Shown here in pieces: positions 13,177 to 20,082 of a DNA stretch of 22,225 bases (positions are counted from its first letter, which is position 1; the number at the start of each line of letters is the position of its first letter). The notes below the pieces were generated by a model, which searched no databases, was not told the origin of the DNA, and saw only the letters and a list, made by a program, of their open reading frames with translations. The DNA lies in the IMG/VR virus record IMGVR_UViG_3300049783_000444, positions 1 through 22,225 of that record, one strand, 5' to 3'. Position numbers and translations under genes: made by a program. The DNA comes from a virus.

Positions 13177-13945
13177 AACATATATCATTGCCCCTGACCC
13201 ACATGCTCATCCAGACTTTAGTAATGAGAGGGCTGACTGGTTAGGCAAGTTGATACTAGACATACGCCCTGATGTTGTAGTTAACATGGGTGACACTTTT
13301 GACATGCCTAGTTTAAGCTCCTTTGACAAAGGTAAGGCTTCCTTCCAAGGTGCTTCTTATGAGAAAGATATCAACTCAGGTATTGACTTCCTAGACCGCA
13401 TGTGGCACCCTATTCGCAAGGCCAAGAAGAAGAAACCGAAGTCTGTGTATCTGTATGCAAACCACGAACGCCGTTTAGATAAGGTACTAGAGTATCAGCC
13501 TGAGTTGAGCGGGAGTAAGTATGGGATCAGTAAAAAAGACTATTGCTTAGATGACTATCACAATGTCGTGGTAGATTATAACGGGCAAACCCCCGGAATT
13601 TATCAATCTGATGGCATTAACTTTGCACACTTTATGGTATCAGGTGTGATGGGTCGTCCCATTGGTGGGGATAATGCTGCTAGGACCCTTTTGTCTAAGA
13701 CCCATTCATCTTGTATCGTTGCTCATTCTCATTTGGTGGATTATGCTGTTCATTCAAGTCCAGATGGTAAAAAGACTATGGGTCTTGTCGCAGGAGTTTA
13801 CACAGACTACCAATCACCTTGGGCTGGCAATGTCCAAAACCTGTGGTGGTCAGGCGTACAAATACTACGGTCTGTTGAAGGTGGCACCTTTGATCCTAGT
13901 TTCATCAGCCTTGAGGCGTTACGGAGGGAATATGGGCAAACGTGA
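13166..13945 (+). CDS. Calcineurin-like metallophosphoesterase
   Basis: A two-metal phosphoesterase of 259 residues. The motifs, in order, are PDPHAH (D11, H13), NMGDTFD (D43 and D46), ANHER (N99, H100, E101) and AHSH (H187, H189). This is the metallophosphoesterase set with NHE in place of GNHE and AHSH in place of GHSH. Phage members are placed near DNA metabolism genes; the substrate (nucleotide, 2',3'-cyclic phosphate, DNA end) cannot be read from sequence. AGGAA lies nine bases before the start. It overlaps the methyltransferase gene by 14 bases. Confidence 0.85.
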   Translation: MKSKTYIIAPDPHAHPDFSNERADWLGKLILDIRPDVVVNMGDTFDMPSLSSFDKGKASFQGASYEKDINSGIDFLDRMWHPIRKAKKKKPKSVYLYANHERRLDKVLEYQPELSGSKYGISKKDYCLDDYHNVVVDYNGQTPGIYQSDGINFAHFMVSGVMGRPIGGDNAARTLLSKTHSSCIVAHSHLVDYAVHSSPDGKKTMGLVAGVYTDYQSPWAGNVQNLWWSGVQILRSVEGGTFDPSFISLEALRREYGQT

Positions 13946-14480
13946 AACTGTAAAGAAACCTAAGTCACCACGAGACTTCTATGCTACAATTGATCCTGAT
14001 GCTGTTAAACCTCTAATACCTTTTCTTGCTGACTACATTACATATGCTGAACCTTGTGTTGGCAATGGTGATTTGGTTAAACAAATGAGTGCGTATGGTT
14101 TACAATGTTGTCACACGAGTGATATCTCATCAGATCAATACCAAGAGTGGGACGCTTCAGATATACCTCTTGAATTTCTATTAGCGTATGGCCCAGATTG
14201 CATTATTACTAACCCGCCATTTTCTAAGGCTCTGCTACTGCCTATTATGGATCACCTCATGTGTTCTGGGTTACCACTATGGTTGCTACTACCAGCGGAT
14301 ATCATGCACAATAAATACATGAGTCCATACATGAGGAAGTGCAAGACAGTTGTATCAGTGGGTCGCTTATGCTGGTTTCCAGATGAGGTTACAGGTAAGA
14401 TGGTCAAAGGGGTTGACAACTATCAATGGATGGAGTTCGTAAGCTATGAAACACCAACAACATTCCACGGAAGGATGTAA
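13932..14480 (+). CDS. DNA adenine methyltransferase-like protein
   Basis: The start at 13932 (MGKRETVKKP) is set by GGAGGG just upstream; the frame is open further left to 13662, but that part lies inside the phosphoesterase gene. The product has 182 residues. It has the SAM-binding motif YAEPCVGNGDL (E40 to L48) and catalytic NPPF (94-97), followed by LWLLLPADIMHN and VVSVGRLCWFPDE. These are hallmarks of an N6-adenine (or N4-cytosine) class I methyltransferase. It is short, with no recognisable target-recognition domain. It could protect phage DNA from host restriction, but the target sequence is unknown. Confidence 0.8.
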   Translation: MGKRETVKKPKSPRDFYATIDPDAVKPLIPFLADYITYAEPCVGNGDLVKQMSAYGLQCCHTSDISSDQYQEWDASDIPLEFLLAYGPDCIITNPPFSKALLLPIMDHLMCSGLPLWLLLPADIMHNKYMSPYMRKCKTVVSVGRLCWFPDEVTGKMVKGVDNYQWMEFVSYETPTTFHGRM

Positions 14481-14481
14481 T

Positions 14482-14922
14482 ATGACTACTAGAGCAGCTA
14501 AACTACAGGAGGACTTGTTTCCATTGCCTGTGTATCTCAAGACAACATATGAGATGGTACGAGAGTTTACTAAGGCTATGGGGCAACCGCTAGACGCAGA
14601 TATCTCTATTGAACAGGAGATTTATAACCTAGGTAACACTAGTGAGATTATGTCGTTACGCTACAGACTTATCGAAGAAGAAGTTGAGGAGTTCATGACC
14701 TCTGATAACTACGAGAATATGCTAAAGGAGCTAATGGATATCAAGTATGTCATCGATGGCTTCTGCGCTACCTTCGGGTGGGACGCTGATGAAGCTTTCT
14801 ATAGAGTGCATGAGAGTAACATGAGTAAGCTAGGGGACGATGGAAAGCCTGTGTATCGTGCAGATGGCAAGGTTACTAAGGGTCCTAACTACAAGCCATG
14901 TGACCTGAGTGACCTAGTATGA
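14482..14922 (+). CDS. MazG-like nucleotide pyrophosphohydrolase
   Basis: The start at 14482 follows GGAAGG (14469-14474) and lies one base after the preceding stop; an in-frame ATG at 14446 lies inside the methyltransferase. The product has 146 residues. The all-alpha pyrophosphohydrolase signature EExxE...ExxD is visible as RLIEEEVEEF (E66, E67, E70) and ELMDIKYVIDG (E83, D86), followed by DEAFYRVHESNMSKLG and the tail KVTKGPNYKPCDL. These enzymes hydrolyse nucleoside triphosphates to monophosphates. In phages they may clean up noncanonical dNTPs or alter (p)ppGpp levels; which applies here is unknown. The gene overlaps the next by four bases. Confidence 0.85.
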   Translation: MTTRAAKLQEDLFPLPVYLKTTYEMVREFTKAMGQPLDADISIEQEIYNLGNTSEIMSLRYRLIEEEVEEFMTSDNYENMLKELMDIKYVIDGFCATFGWDADEAFYRVHESNMSKLGDDGKPVYRADGKVTKGPNYKPCDLSDLV

Positions 14923-15089
14923 TTGTCTATAGTAAAGCGGCTGAGAAGTACCCTGATGGTACTACAAAGACTTTCTACCCAGACAAACCTTGGCTCAACT
15001 CTTATGGATATTCACACCGTGATTACCGATGTCAAGAGTGTGGGGAATATGAGTGTGACCCTAATGGTATTGGTCACTATAGAGGATAA
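14919..15089 (+). CDS. Small zinc-ribbon-like protein (56 aa)
   Basis: Starts in an ATGA overlap with the MazG-like gene. The 56-residue product has CQECGEYEC (C38, C41, C46) after a Tyr/Pro-rich N-terminal half, which looks like half of a zinc ribbon; an His at 33 or 53 might complete the site. No family is recognised. Its tight coupling supports it as expressed. Confidence 0.6.
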   Translation: MIVYSKAAEKYPDGTTKTFYPDKPWLNSYGYSHRDYRCQECGEYECDPNGIGHYRG

Positions 15090-15092
15090 ACA

Positions 15093-15230
15093 ATGATCAC
15101 AAAGTACATTGCCATATGGAAACACAGGAAACAAACACGTAAGGAACTAGAGTCATTGACAGACAGGGAGTTGTATGACATAGGTATCTTACGATGTAAC
15201 ATCAACAGAGTTGTAAAGGGATTAGACTAA
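15093..15230 (+). CDS. DUF1127-family small protein (45 aa)
   Basis: The 45-residue protein shows the complete DUF1127 pattern: a basic start (WKHRKQTRKEL), then SLTDRELYDIGILR, then an I-N-R-V end. In Alphaproteobacteria these small arginine-rich proteins are abundant. Rhodobacter CcaF1 of this family binds RNA and affects small-RNA maturation and RNA turnover. A phage copy might change host RNA decay or stress responses; that is inference. The start is three bases after the previous stop, with GAGGA just upstream. The gene shares one base with the next (TAATG). Confidence 0.8.
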   Translation: MITKYIAIWKHRKQTRKELESLTDRELYDIGILRCNINRVVKGLD

Positions 15231-15370
15231 TGGAACTATATATTATCGTAGCGGTTGTCTGTGCTGGCCTAGGCTATGCAATAGCAACTGAGGAGAATAA
15301 GGTCATGGGGACTATCCTAGGTGGATTGCTTGGGCCTATCGGTGTAATCGTTGCAGCTATCTTGAAATGA
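15230..15370 (+). CDS. Small membrane protein (46 aa)
   Basis: TAATG overlap with the DUF1127 gene, so probably co-translated with it. The 46 residues form two hydrophobic helices: about 3-19 (LYIIVAVVCAGLGYAIA) and 28-45 (TILGGLLGPIGVIVAAIL), joined by a charged turn (TEENKVM). The GLLGPIG turn recalls small bacterial and phage inner-membrane proteins of unknown function. No family is named. Confidence 0.65.
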   Translation: MELYIIVAVVCAGLGYAIATEENKVMGTILGGLLGPIGVIVAAILK

Positions 15371-15388
15371 AGAACAAAGGGGTGACAC

Positions 15389-15586
15389 ATGATTATTAAA
15401 ACAGTAGGCTATCCACAAGAGGTGGAACAGATGCTTCGTAGGGTTATTGAGGGTAAAGGCTCGGATGATGAAAGTATTAGTATCTTCTGTTGGCAGGTGC
15501 TTAACCGTTGGGATCACGATAGAGGTACCAGTGAAGCTGAATACACAGTGAACACTAGTCTAGATAACAAAGGAAATAATACATGA
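15389..15586 (+). CDS. Hypothetical small protein (65 aa)
   Basis: AAAGGGG about six bases before the ATG at 15389. The 65-residue product has a helical first half (YPQEVEQMLRRVIEGKG) and FCWQVLNRWDHDRG in the middle. No family is recognised. It overlaps the nrdJ start by four bases (ATGA), so it may regulate or simply precede nrdJ translation. Confidence 0.65.
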   Translation: MIIKTVGYPQEVEQMLRRVIEGKGSDDESISIFCWQVLNRWDHDRGTSEAEYTVNTSLDNKGNNT

Positions 15587-17637
15587 GTAATAATAACTAC
15601 GGCATGAGTGACTATATGCAGTTCATCGCAATCTCTCGTTATGCGCGATGGCTAGAAGATGAAAACCGACGAGAAAACTGGGGAGAGACTGTAGATCGTT
15701 ATATGCGTAATGTTGTCATGCCTAGTCTAGTAAGGAACACTGCATGGCCTGACTTTAGGGTTGGCTGGATTGAGGGTGCTCCAGAACTATACAATGAGAT
15801 TGAACAAGCTATCCTTGGTCTAGAGGTCTGCGGTAGTATGCGTTCGCTGATGACTGCTGGTGCTGCTGCTGAACGTGATAACACTTGTATGTACAACTGC
15901 GCATACCTAGCAGTGGATAACGTAGTGGCATTCGATGAAGCTATGTTTATTCTACTGTGTGGCACAGGTGTAGGGTTCTCAGTAGAGCGTCAGTCAGTCT
16001 CTAAACTACCTGATGTTCCACAAGTGTTTAGCCCTAGTGGTGATACTGTTGTAGTAGATGACTCTAAGGAGGGTTGGGCTAAGGCACTTCGTAAGGTGAT
16101 TAAGTCGCTGTATGCTGGTGAGTTACCACAATGGGATGTATCTAAGGTCCGTCCTGCTGGAGCTAAACTTAAGACATTCGGTGGTCGTGCTAGTGGTCCT
16201 GCACCATTGATTGACTTGTTCAACTTCGTGACAGCTATCTTCAAAGGTGCTGCTGGTCGTAAGCTAAGTTCTATTGAGTGTCATGACATCATGTGTAAGA
16301 TTGGTGAAGTTGTTGTAGTTGGTGGTGTTCGTCGGTCAGCTATGATTAGCCTTAGTAATCTCTCTGATGATCGTATGCGTTATGCTAAGAGTGGAGACTG
16401 GAGTCTTAATTCTGGTCACCGTGGACTAGCTAATAACTCTGTAGCTTACACTGAGAAGCCTGATGCTATGTCATTCATGCGCGAGTGGGTTGCATTAGCT
16501 GAGAGTGGCTCAGGTGAACGGGGTATCTTCAATCGAGTGGCATCTAAGGTACAAGCAGCTAAGAATGGTCGCCGTGATAACAATTATGAGTTCGGCACTA
16601 ACCCATGTAGCGAGATCATCCTACGTCCTAATCAATTCTGTAATCTGACAGAGGTAGTTGTACGAGCAACAGACACATTTGATGATCTTAAGCGTAAGGT
16701 TCGACTAGCGACTATCCTAGGTACTATCCAAGCTACATACACTAAGTTCCCCTATCTGCGTAAGATTTGGGCTGACAACACTGAGGAAGAACGATTGCTT
16801 GGTGTGTCATTGACTGGTATTATGGATCATAAGTGGTTGTCAGGTAATTATGAGAAAGGTTATCAAGAGGAGGTACGTGGTTATGATGTACCATACACTA
16901 GCTCAAAGGATGAAGATTGGTTCTTGGGGGATGTAAAAGGCAAGGACGGGTATGATCTTGAGTTTGTACTGCATCTATTAAAGCGAGTAGCTATTGACAC
17001 TAACAAAGAATGGGCTGAGAAGTTAGGCATCCCACAATCAACAGCTATTACTTGTGTAAAACCAAGTGGTACTGTATCTCAGCTAGTAGACTCAGCAAGT
17101 GGTATTCACACTCGTTACTCACCATACTACATACGTACAGTCAGAGGAGACAATAAAGACCCCATCACTGAGTTCATGATTGCACAAGGTATCCCTAATG
17201 AGCCTGACGTAATGAAGCCTGATGGTACTACAGTGTTTAGCTTCCCGACTAAATCACCTGATGGTGCTATTGTTACTTCAGACATGAGTGCTATCCAACA
17301 GCTAGAGATGTGGCTTACCTACCAGCGTCATTGGTGTGAACACAAGCCTAGTGTGACCATCAGTATTCGACCCGATGAATGGTTTGATGTTGGTGCATTT
17401 GTCTACAAGCATTTCGATGAGATGTCAGGGGTATCTTTCTTGCCTTTCTCTGAGCATACATATCAACAGGCTCCATATCAGGAGATAACTAAGGAGGCTT
17501 ATGATGCAGCACTAGAGTTGATGCCTAAGAGTATTGACTGGACGAAGCTGTCAGAGTATGAGACTGAGGATCACACTAAGGGTTCAAGTACATTTGCATG
17601 TGTTGGCGGTACATGTGAGATCGTAGATTTGACATAA
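15583..17637 (+). CDS. nrdJ: Class II (adenosylcobalamin-dependent) ribonucleotide reductase
   Basis: Reduces ribonucleotides to deoxyribonucleotides using coenzyme B12, without oxygen dependence. At 684 residues it is a little shorter than the monomeric Lactobacillus leichmannii enzyme (739). The catalytic set is present: C106 (NCAYLAVD), C342 and E344 (NPCSE), N340, and C353 (QFCNLTEV). C342 and C353 are 11 residues apart, as are C408 and C419 in the reference enzyme. The C-terminal redox pair C673/C678 (ACVGGTCEIV) is intact. The sequence resembles the monomeric triphosphate reductase branch. The host must supply or make B12. It starts in an ATGA overlap and its end is followed by a non-coding stretch and a hairpin. 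Confidence 0.95.
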   Translation: MSNNNYGMSDYMQFIAISRYARWLEDENRRENWGETVDRYMRNVVMPSLVRNTAWPDFRVGWIEGAPELYNEIEQAILGLEVCGSMRSLMTAGAAAERDNTCMYNCAYLAVDNVVAFDEAMFILLCGTGVGFSVERQSVSKLPDVPQVFSPSGDTVVVDDSKEGWAKALRKVIKSLYAGELPQWDVSKVRPAGAKLKTFGGRASGPAPLIDLFNFVTAIFKGAAGRKLSSIECHDIMCKIGEVVVVGGVRRSAMISLSNLSDDRMRYAKSGDWSLNSGHRGLANNSVAYTEKPDAMSFMREWVALAESGSGERGIFNRVASKVQAAKNGRRDNNYEFGTNPCSEIILRPNQFCNLTEVVVRATDTFDDLKRKVRLATILGTIQATYTKFPYLRKIWADNTEEERLLGVSLTGIMDHKWLSGNYEKGYQEEVRGYDVPYTSSKDEDWFLGDVKGKDGYDLEFVLHLLKRVAIDTNKEWAEKLGIPQSTAITCVKPSGTVSQLVDSASGIHTRYSPYYIRTVRGDNKDPITEFMIAQGIPNEPDVMKPDGTTVFSFPTKSPDGAIVTSDMSAIQQLEMWLTYQRHWCEHKPSVTISIRPDEWFDVGAFVYKHFDEMSGVSFLPFSEHTYQQAPYQEITKEAYDAALELMPKSIDWTKLSEYETEDHTKGSSTFACVGGTCEIVDLT

Positions 17638-17739
17638 GTTTGTACTAGTGATATAAGAGTTTAGTGGTGCCACAATAGTGAGGCTTGTGGTTAAATGGAG
17701 GTAAATGAGGAATCAGCAGCCACTACTTTAATAAACAGC

Positions 17740-17776
17740 AAAGGCCCAACACCTGCTTGACAAGTGTTGGGCCTTT
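17740..17776. terminator. 13-bp perfect hairpin after nrdJ
   Basis: AAAGGCCCAACAC (17740-17752) pairs perfectly with GTGTTGGGCCTTT (17764-17776) around an 11-base loop. The stem is very stable. The T run is only the TTT that ends the stem, with GTGTATCG after it, so as a rho-independent terminator it is incomplete. It may slow or end transcription after nrdJ, protect the mRNA 3' end, or act as an RNase processing site. The rest of 17638-17818 shows no convincing gene. Confidence 0.7.
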
Positions 17777-17818
17777 GTGTATCGTGAGTATATAGAATCA
17801 GTTACAGGAGAGAGACTA

Positions 17819-18043
17819 ATGAAATCTACAAAATGTGACAAAGGTAATACTAGTGAACTACAATTCCCTAAGCTGATGATTAACAGCGCTGGTGGTGATG
17901 TAGTTTTTATGACATCTTCACGTACTGGAACTGTAGTTTATTCAGGTAACTTTGAGCTAGGCTATACATCTAGTGGTTGGAATACACGTTACTTCAAAGA
18001 CTACTCAGGTACAATCACACTGGAGAACACTAATGACCACTAA
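17819..18043 (+). CDS. Hypothetical phage protein (74 aa)
   Basis: AGGAG at 17806-17810 sits eight bases before the ATG at 17819, preferred over an in-frame GTG at 17777 that falls just after the hairpin. The 74-residue product is beta-rich: LQFPKLMINSAGGDVVFMT, GTVVYSGNFELGYTSSGWNTRYFKDYSGTITL. The YPxLM...GxVV...GxGTVV...G layout is familiar from small phage proteins; the function is unknown. It overlaps the next gene by 11 bases. Confidence 0.75.
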   Translation: MKSTKCDKGNTSELQFPKLMINSAGGDVVFMTSSRTGTVVYSGNFELGYTSSGWNTRYFKDYSGTITLENTNDH

Positions 18044-18758
18044 GCAAACACCTAAGACATTTCAAGATATGGATACCAAGGTAGGCGACATGCTTACTTG
18101 TGTTGATGGGGACAATGATATATACACTACTGGAAAAGCCTATGAGGTCCTTGAGGGTGGCCTAAATGATAACTGGGGTCCACGATCCTTTTGTGATACC
18201 ACATCATCAACCTTTGTACATATTAAGGAGGACACAGTGACTAATCTAAAGTATAAGGTAGGGGATACCGTAGTAATCACAGGTAACAATAGTAGTCATG
18301 GGTTCGATATAGGATCAGATGTAGTTATCTGGAAGATTATTGGCGGTTCTTACAGTTGGTACGTTGGTCGTGACGAAGCGGATAACATTTGGTATTTTGA
18401 TGACTCAGAGTGTACACTAGCTATCCGAGAGGAGATGACACCAGTAGTTAACAAGACATCATCAGGAGGCCCTAGTACATACTACGATATGCCATATAGC
18501 ACATGGATCACCACTAATGATCAGATGGAATATCTAGCAGAACACAAGTGGGGTAAATATGCAATCCACCTCAAGGATATCTTCAAGGGTCTCTGCCGAT
18601 GGGGTGACAAGAGTGGCACTACAGTTGAGTATGACTCACGTAAGATCATCTACTATGGATGTCGTGTGCTGATGATGGTAGTAGGTGCTGCTGAGTTACG
18701 TGTGTATCTTAATGAGTTGCTCGATGATAAGCAATTTCAGGTGAAAGGGGATGACTAA
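18033..18758 (+). CDS. Multi-domain hypothetical phage protein (241 aa)
   Basis: The ATG at 18033 has GGAG seven bases upstream; the open frame before it lies inside the previous gene. The N-terminal 135 residues seem to hold two SH3-like modules, each starting KVGD (residues 16-19 and 75-78) and followed by alternating hydrophobic strands. The C-terminal part (150-215) reads YYDMPYSTWITTNDQMEY...WGKYAIHLKDIFKGLCRWGDKSGT...YDSRKIIYYGCR. The C-terminal block resembles a helical phage domain reminiscent of DUF3310 (G-N-x-x-K-Y-x-x-R-x-G-x-K) but not close enough to assign. It overlaps the next gene's start. Confidence 0.75.
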   Translation: MTTKQTPKTFQDMDTKVGDMLTCVDGDNDIYTTGKAYEVLEGGLNDNWGPRSFCDTTSSTFVHIKEDTVTNLKYKVGDTVVITGNNSSHGFDIGSDVVIWKIIGGSYSWYVGRDEADNIWYFDDSECTLAIREEMTPVVNKTSSGGPSTYYDMPYSTWITTNDQMEYLAEHKWGKYAIHLKDIFKGLCRWGDKSGTTVEYDSRKIIYYGCRVLMMVVGAAELRVYLNELLDDKQFQVKGDD

Positions 18759-19141
18759 TGACAGACCGTAAAGATGCACTAGTTGAGTTGCTAGCTAAGG
18801 TTGAGGCGGGTTGGCCCTCTTACTATGATGTAGAGAACATCGTTCTGGTGATGTTCCCAAATGATATCGGGTTCCAACTGACGCCAGAGGCGCTGCGCAT
18901 TTTAAACGCCTACCACGGCTCACTAGACGCGGCCAAGGAACTGCATGAGGCGGTGTTAGGTGTCGGGTTTAACTACTCAATCCACAAGGATAGTGCATCT
19001 GTTATGACTTGGGCACATACAGTTGAAGGTAAGACGTTCAATGCTACAAACGCCAACCCAGCCCGCGCATGGCTAATCGCAATCCTCAAGGCCCTTATAG
19101 CGGGTGAAAACACTAACGACAACCTCAAAGGAGAAGACTAA
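18758..19141 (+). CDS. Phage ABA-sandwich domain protein (127 aa)
   Basis: TAATG overlap with the previous stop. The second half matches the phage ABA-sandwich domain: SLDAAKELHEAVLG, YSIHKDSASVMTWAH, then FNATNANPARAWLIAILKAL. The family's SLDAAL...W and A-x-x-P-A-x-A-L-x-x-A-x-L pattern is recalled here. Its function is unknown; members are common in alphaproteobacterial phages. The central part is richer in G+C (about 54% over 18841-18980) than most of the window, which suggests recent acquisition. The next gene also begins with a TAATG overlap. Confidence 0.75.
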   Translation: MTDRKDALVELLAKVEAGWPSYYDVENIVLVMFPNDIGFQLTPEALRILNAYHGSLDAAKELHEAVLGVGFNYSIHKDSASVMTWAHTVEGKTFNATNANPARAWLIAILKALIAGENTNDNLKGED

Positions 19142-19326
19142 TGTTTAGCGTTATACTACTAATGTGTTCAATGGAGAATGGCAAGTGTGTTAGCTTTAGC
19201 CCACCTGAGGAACAGTTCCCCAGTGAGCAAGCCTGTGTTTACTTCGCTGATGAGCTACGGTATCGTGTGATGACCCAAGGGGATGATAACATGGCAGTTG
19301 ACTATCGGTGTATTAACTGGGGGTAG
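19141..19326 (+). CDS. Hypothetical small Cys-containing protein (61 aa)
   Basis: A TAATG overlap links it to the previous gene. The 61-residue product starts MFSVILLMCSMENGKCVSF and has four Cys (9, 16, 32, 57). The hydrophobic start is too short for a confident signal peptide. The pattern LLxCs...C...FxSExxC...Y.C resembles small phage proteins of unknown function; disulfides in the periplasm would be one explanation. Confidence 0.6.
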   Translation: MFSVILLMCSMENGKCVSFSPPEEQFPSEQACVYFADELRYRVMTQGDDNMAVDYRCINWG

Positions 19327-19330
19327 GCGC

Positions 19331-19594
19331 GTGAGTATTAAGTCCCCTATGAACACAGGTATAAAAGATGGTAAACTGGTGATAGACATGGAGGAGGCTA
19401 ATGAATTATGGAATGATATGTCAAAAGACCAGCAATACGAAATGATGTGTATTTTGTTTGAGCCAATGATGGAGAAGGCAACAAAGATGCAGCGTGCATT
19501 ACATAAAGTACTTGAGGCAGCAGAGGCAGATAAAAGTTACCTGTGTTATGAACTTGCTCTGGCAGGGTTGATTACAATTACTTCAAAAGGCTAA
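19331..19594 (+). CDS. Hypothetical helical protein (87 aa)
   Basis: The GTG at 19331 is four bases after the previous stop, with GGGGGT at 19319-19324; an ATG at 19349 is the alternative. The product is highly helical and acidic: DMEEANELWNDMSKDQQYEMMCILFEPMMEKATKMQRALHKVLEAAEADKSYLCYELALAG. No family is recognised. It is the last plus-strand gene before the terminator. Confidence 0.65.
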   Translation: MSIKSPMNTGIKDGKLVIDMEEANELWNDMSKDQQYEMMCILFEPMMEKATKMQRALHKVLEAAEADKSYLCYELALAGLITITSKG

Positions 19595-19602
19595 AACGAG
19601 AT

Positions 19603-19642
19603 AAGCCCAAGTAGTCCATCACAGGATTACTTGGGCTTTTTC
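19603..19642 (+). terminator. Rho-independent terminator ending the plus-strand block
   Basis: AAGCCCAAGTAGTCC (19603-19617) pairs with GGATTACTTGGGCTT (19624-19638) with one G-T pair and a six-base loop, followed by a T run (19637-19641). The stem ends eight bases after the last plus-strand stop. It separates the converging plus and minus blocks. The opposite strand has only a weak T-rich stretch a few bases after the stem, so weak bidirectional action is possible. Confidence 0.88.
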
Positions 19643-19649
19643 ATTTGTA

Positions 19650-19898
19650 TCACTTCTTAGGCTTCTTAACCTGACATGCCCCATCAAAACCACCGATGAG
19701 TAATACCCCAGTCTGCAATGACATGGGACCACCATCAGCTAGTAAAGCATCAGCATGATCACTCACCAGAGGCTCTAGGGATGTACACACAGCCCTCACA
19801 GGCACTACAGGGTCTACTGTCCTACTGTTGCCTATCGAGCAGCCACTGACGAGCAGCATTAGCATCAGGGGTAACCCTACGGACTTCATCAATTGCAT
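19650..19898 (-). CDS. o-spanin (Rz1-like outer-membrane lipoprotein)
   Basis: The start at 19898 is chosen because AGAGGA lies six bases upstream on the minus strand; an in-frame ATG at 19928 would only lengthen the N-terminus. A short hydrophobic signal (MKSVGLPLMLMLL) precedes the lipobox LVSGCS, so the Cys is likely lipidated after signal peptidase II cleavage. The 82-residue protein overlaps the 3' end of the i-spanin gene in another frame, the classic Rz/Rz1 arrangement. Together the pair fuses the inner and outer membranes at the last step of lysis. The mature part ends QVKKPKK. Confidence 0.82.
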   Translation of the reverse strand: MQLMKSVGLPLMLMLLVSGCSIGNSRTVDPVVPVRAVCTSLEPLVSDHADALLADGGPMSLQTGVLLIGGFDGACQVKKPKK

Positions 19899-20082
19899 TA
19901 TTAGTCCTCTCAGTTGTACGAAAGTCATCCTGCACCTGTTCTATCTTGATATCCTTCAAGAGACTGTCTCTTGCACCATTCTGTATAGACTTGGTTGTCA
20001 GGAAGAGTACCACTATAACAGCTAAGGCAATACCCACAGTCTTTCCCAGTTTCGTAGTCAGGAAGCCAACAATGTTTATCAT
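19822..20082 (-). CDS. i-spanin (Rz-like inner-membrane protein)
   Basis: An 86-residue protein with an N-terminal membrane segment (about 12-30, LGKTVGIALAVIVVLFLTT), then a charged, probably coiled-coil periplasmic part (IKIEQVQDDFRTTERTNNAIDEVRRV) ending ANAARQWLLDRQQ. This topology and the overlapping lipoprotein gene identify an Rz-type i-spanin. It starts in an ATGA overlap with the small membrane protein upstream. The A-x-x-WLxxR end is common in such proteins. Confidence 0.85.
   Translation of the reverse strand: MINIVGFLTTKLGKTVGIALAVIVVLFLTTKSIQNGARDSLLKDIKIEQVQDDFRTTERTNNAIDEVRRVTPDANAARQWLLDRQQ

Noticed and set aside
13662-13931. Upstream extension of the methyltransferase
   Set aside because: It lies wholly inside the metallophosphoesterase, whose metal motifs continue there. 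GGAGGG supports the start at 13932.
17697-17760. A 21-codon frame after nrdJ (MEVNEESAATT...)
   Set aside because: Very short, no ribosome-binding site, and it runs into the hairpin.
17777-17818. GTG start immediately after the hairpin for the gene at 17819
   Set aside because: The AGGAG at 17806-17810 fits the ATG at 17819, and the extra residues show no pattern.
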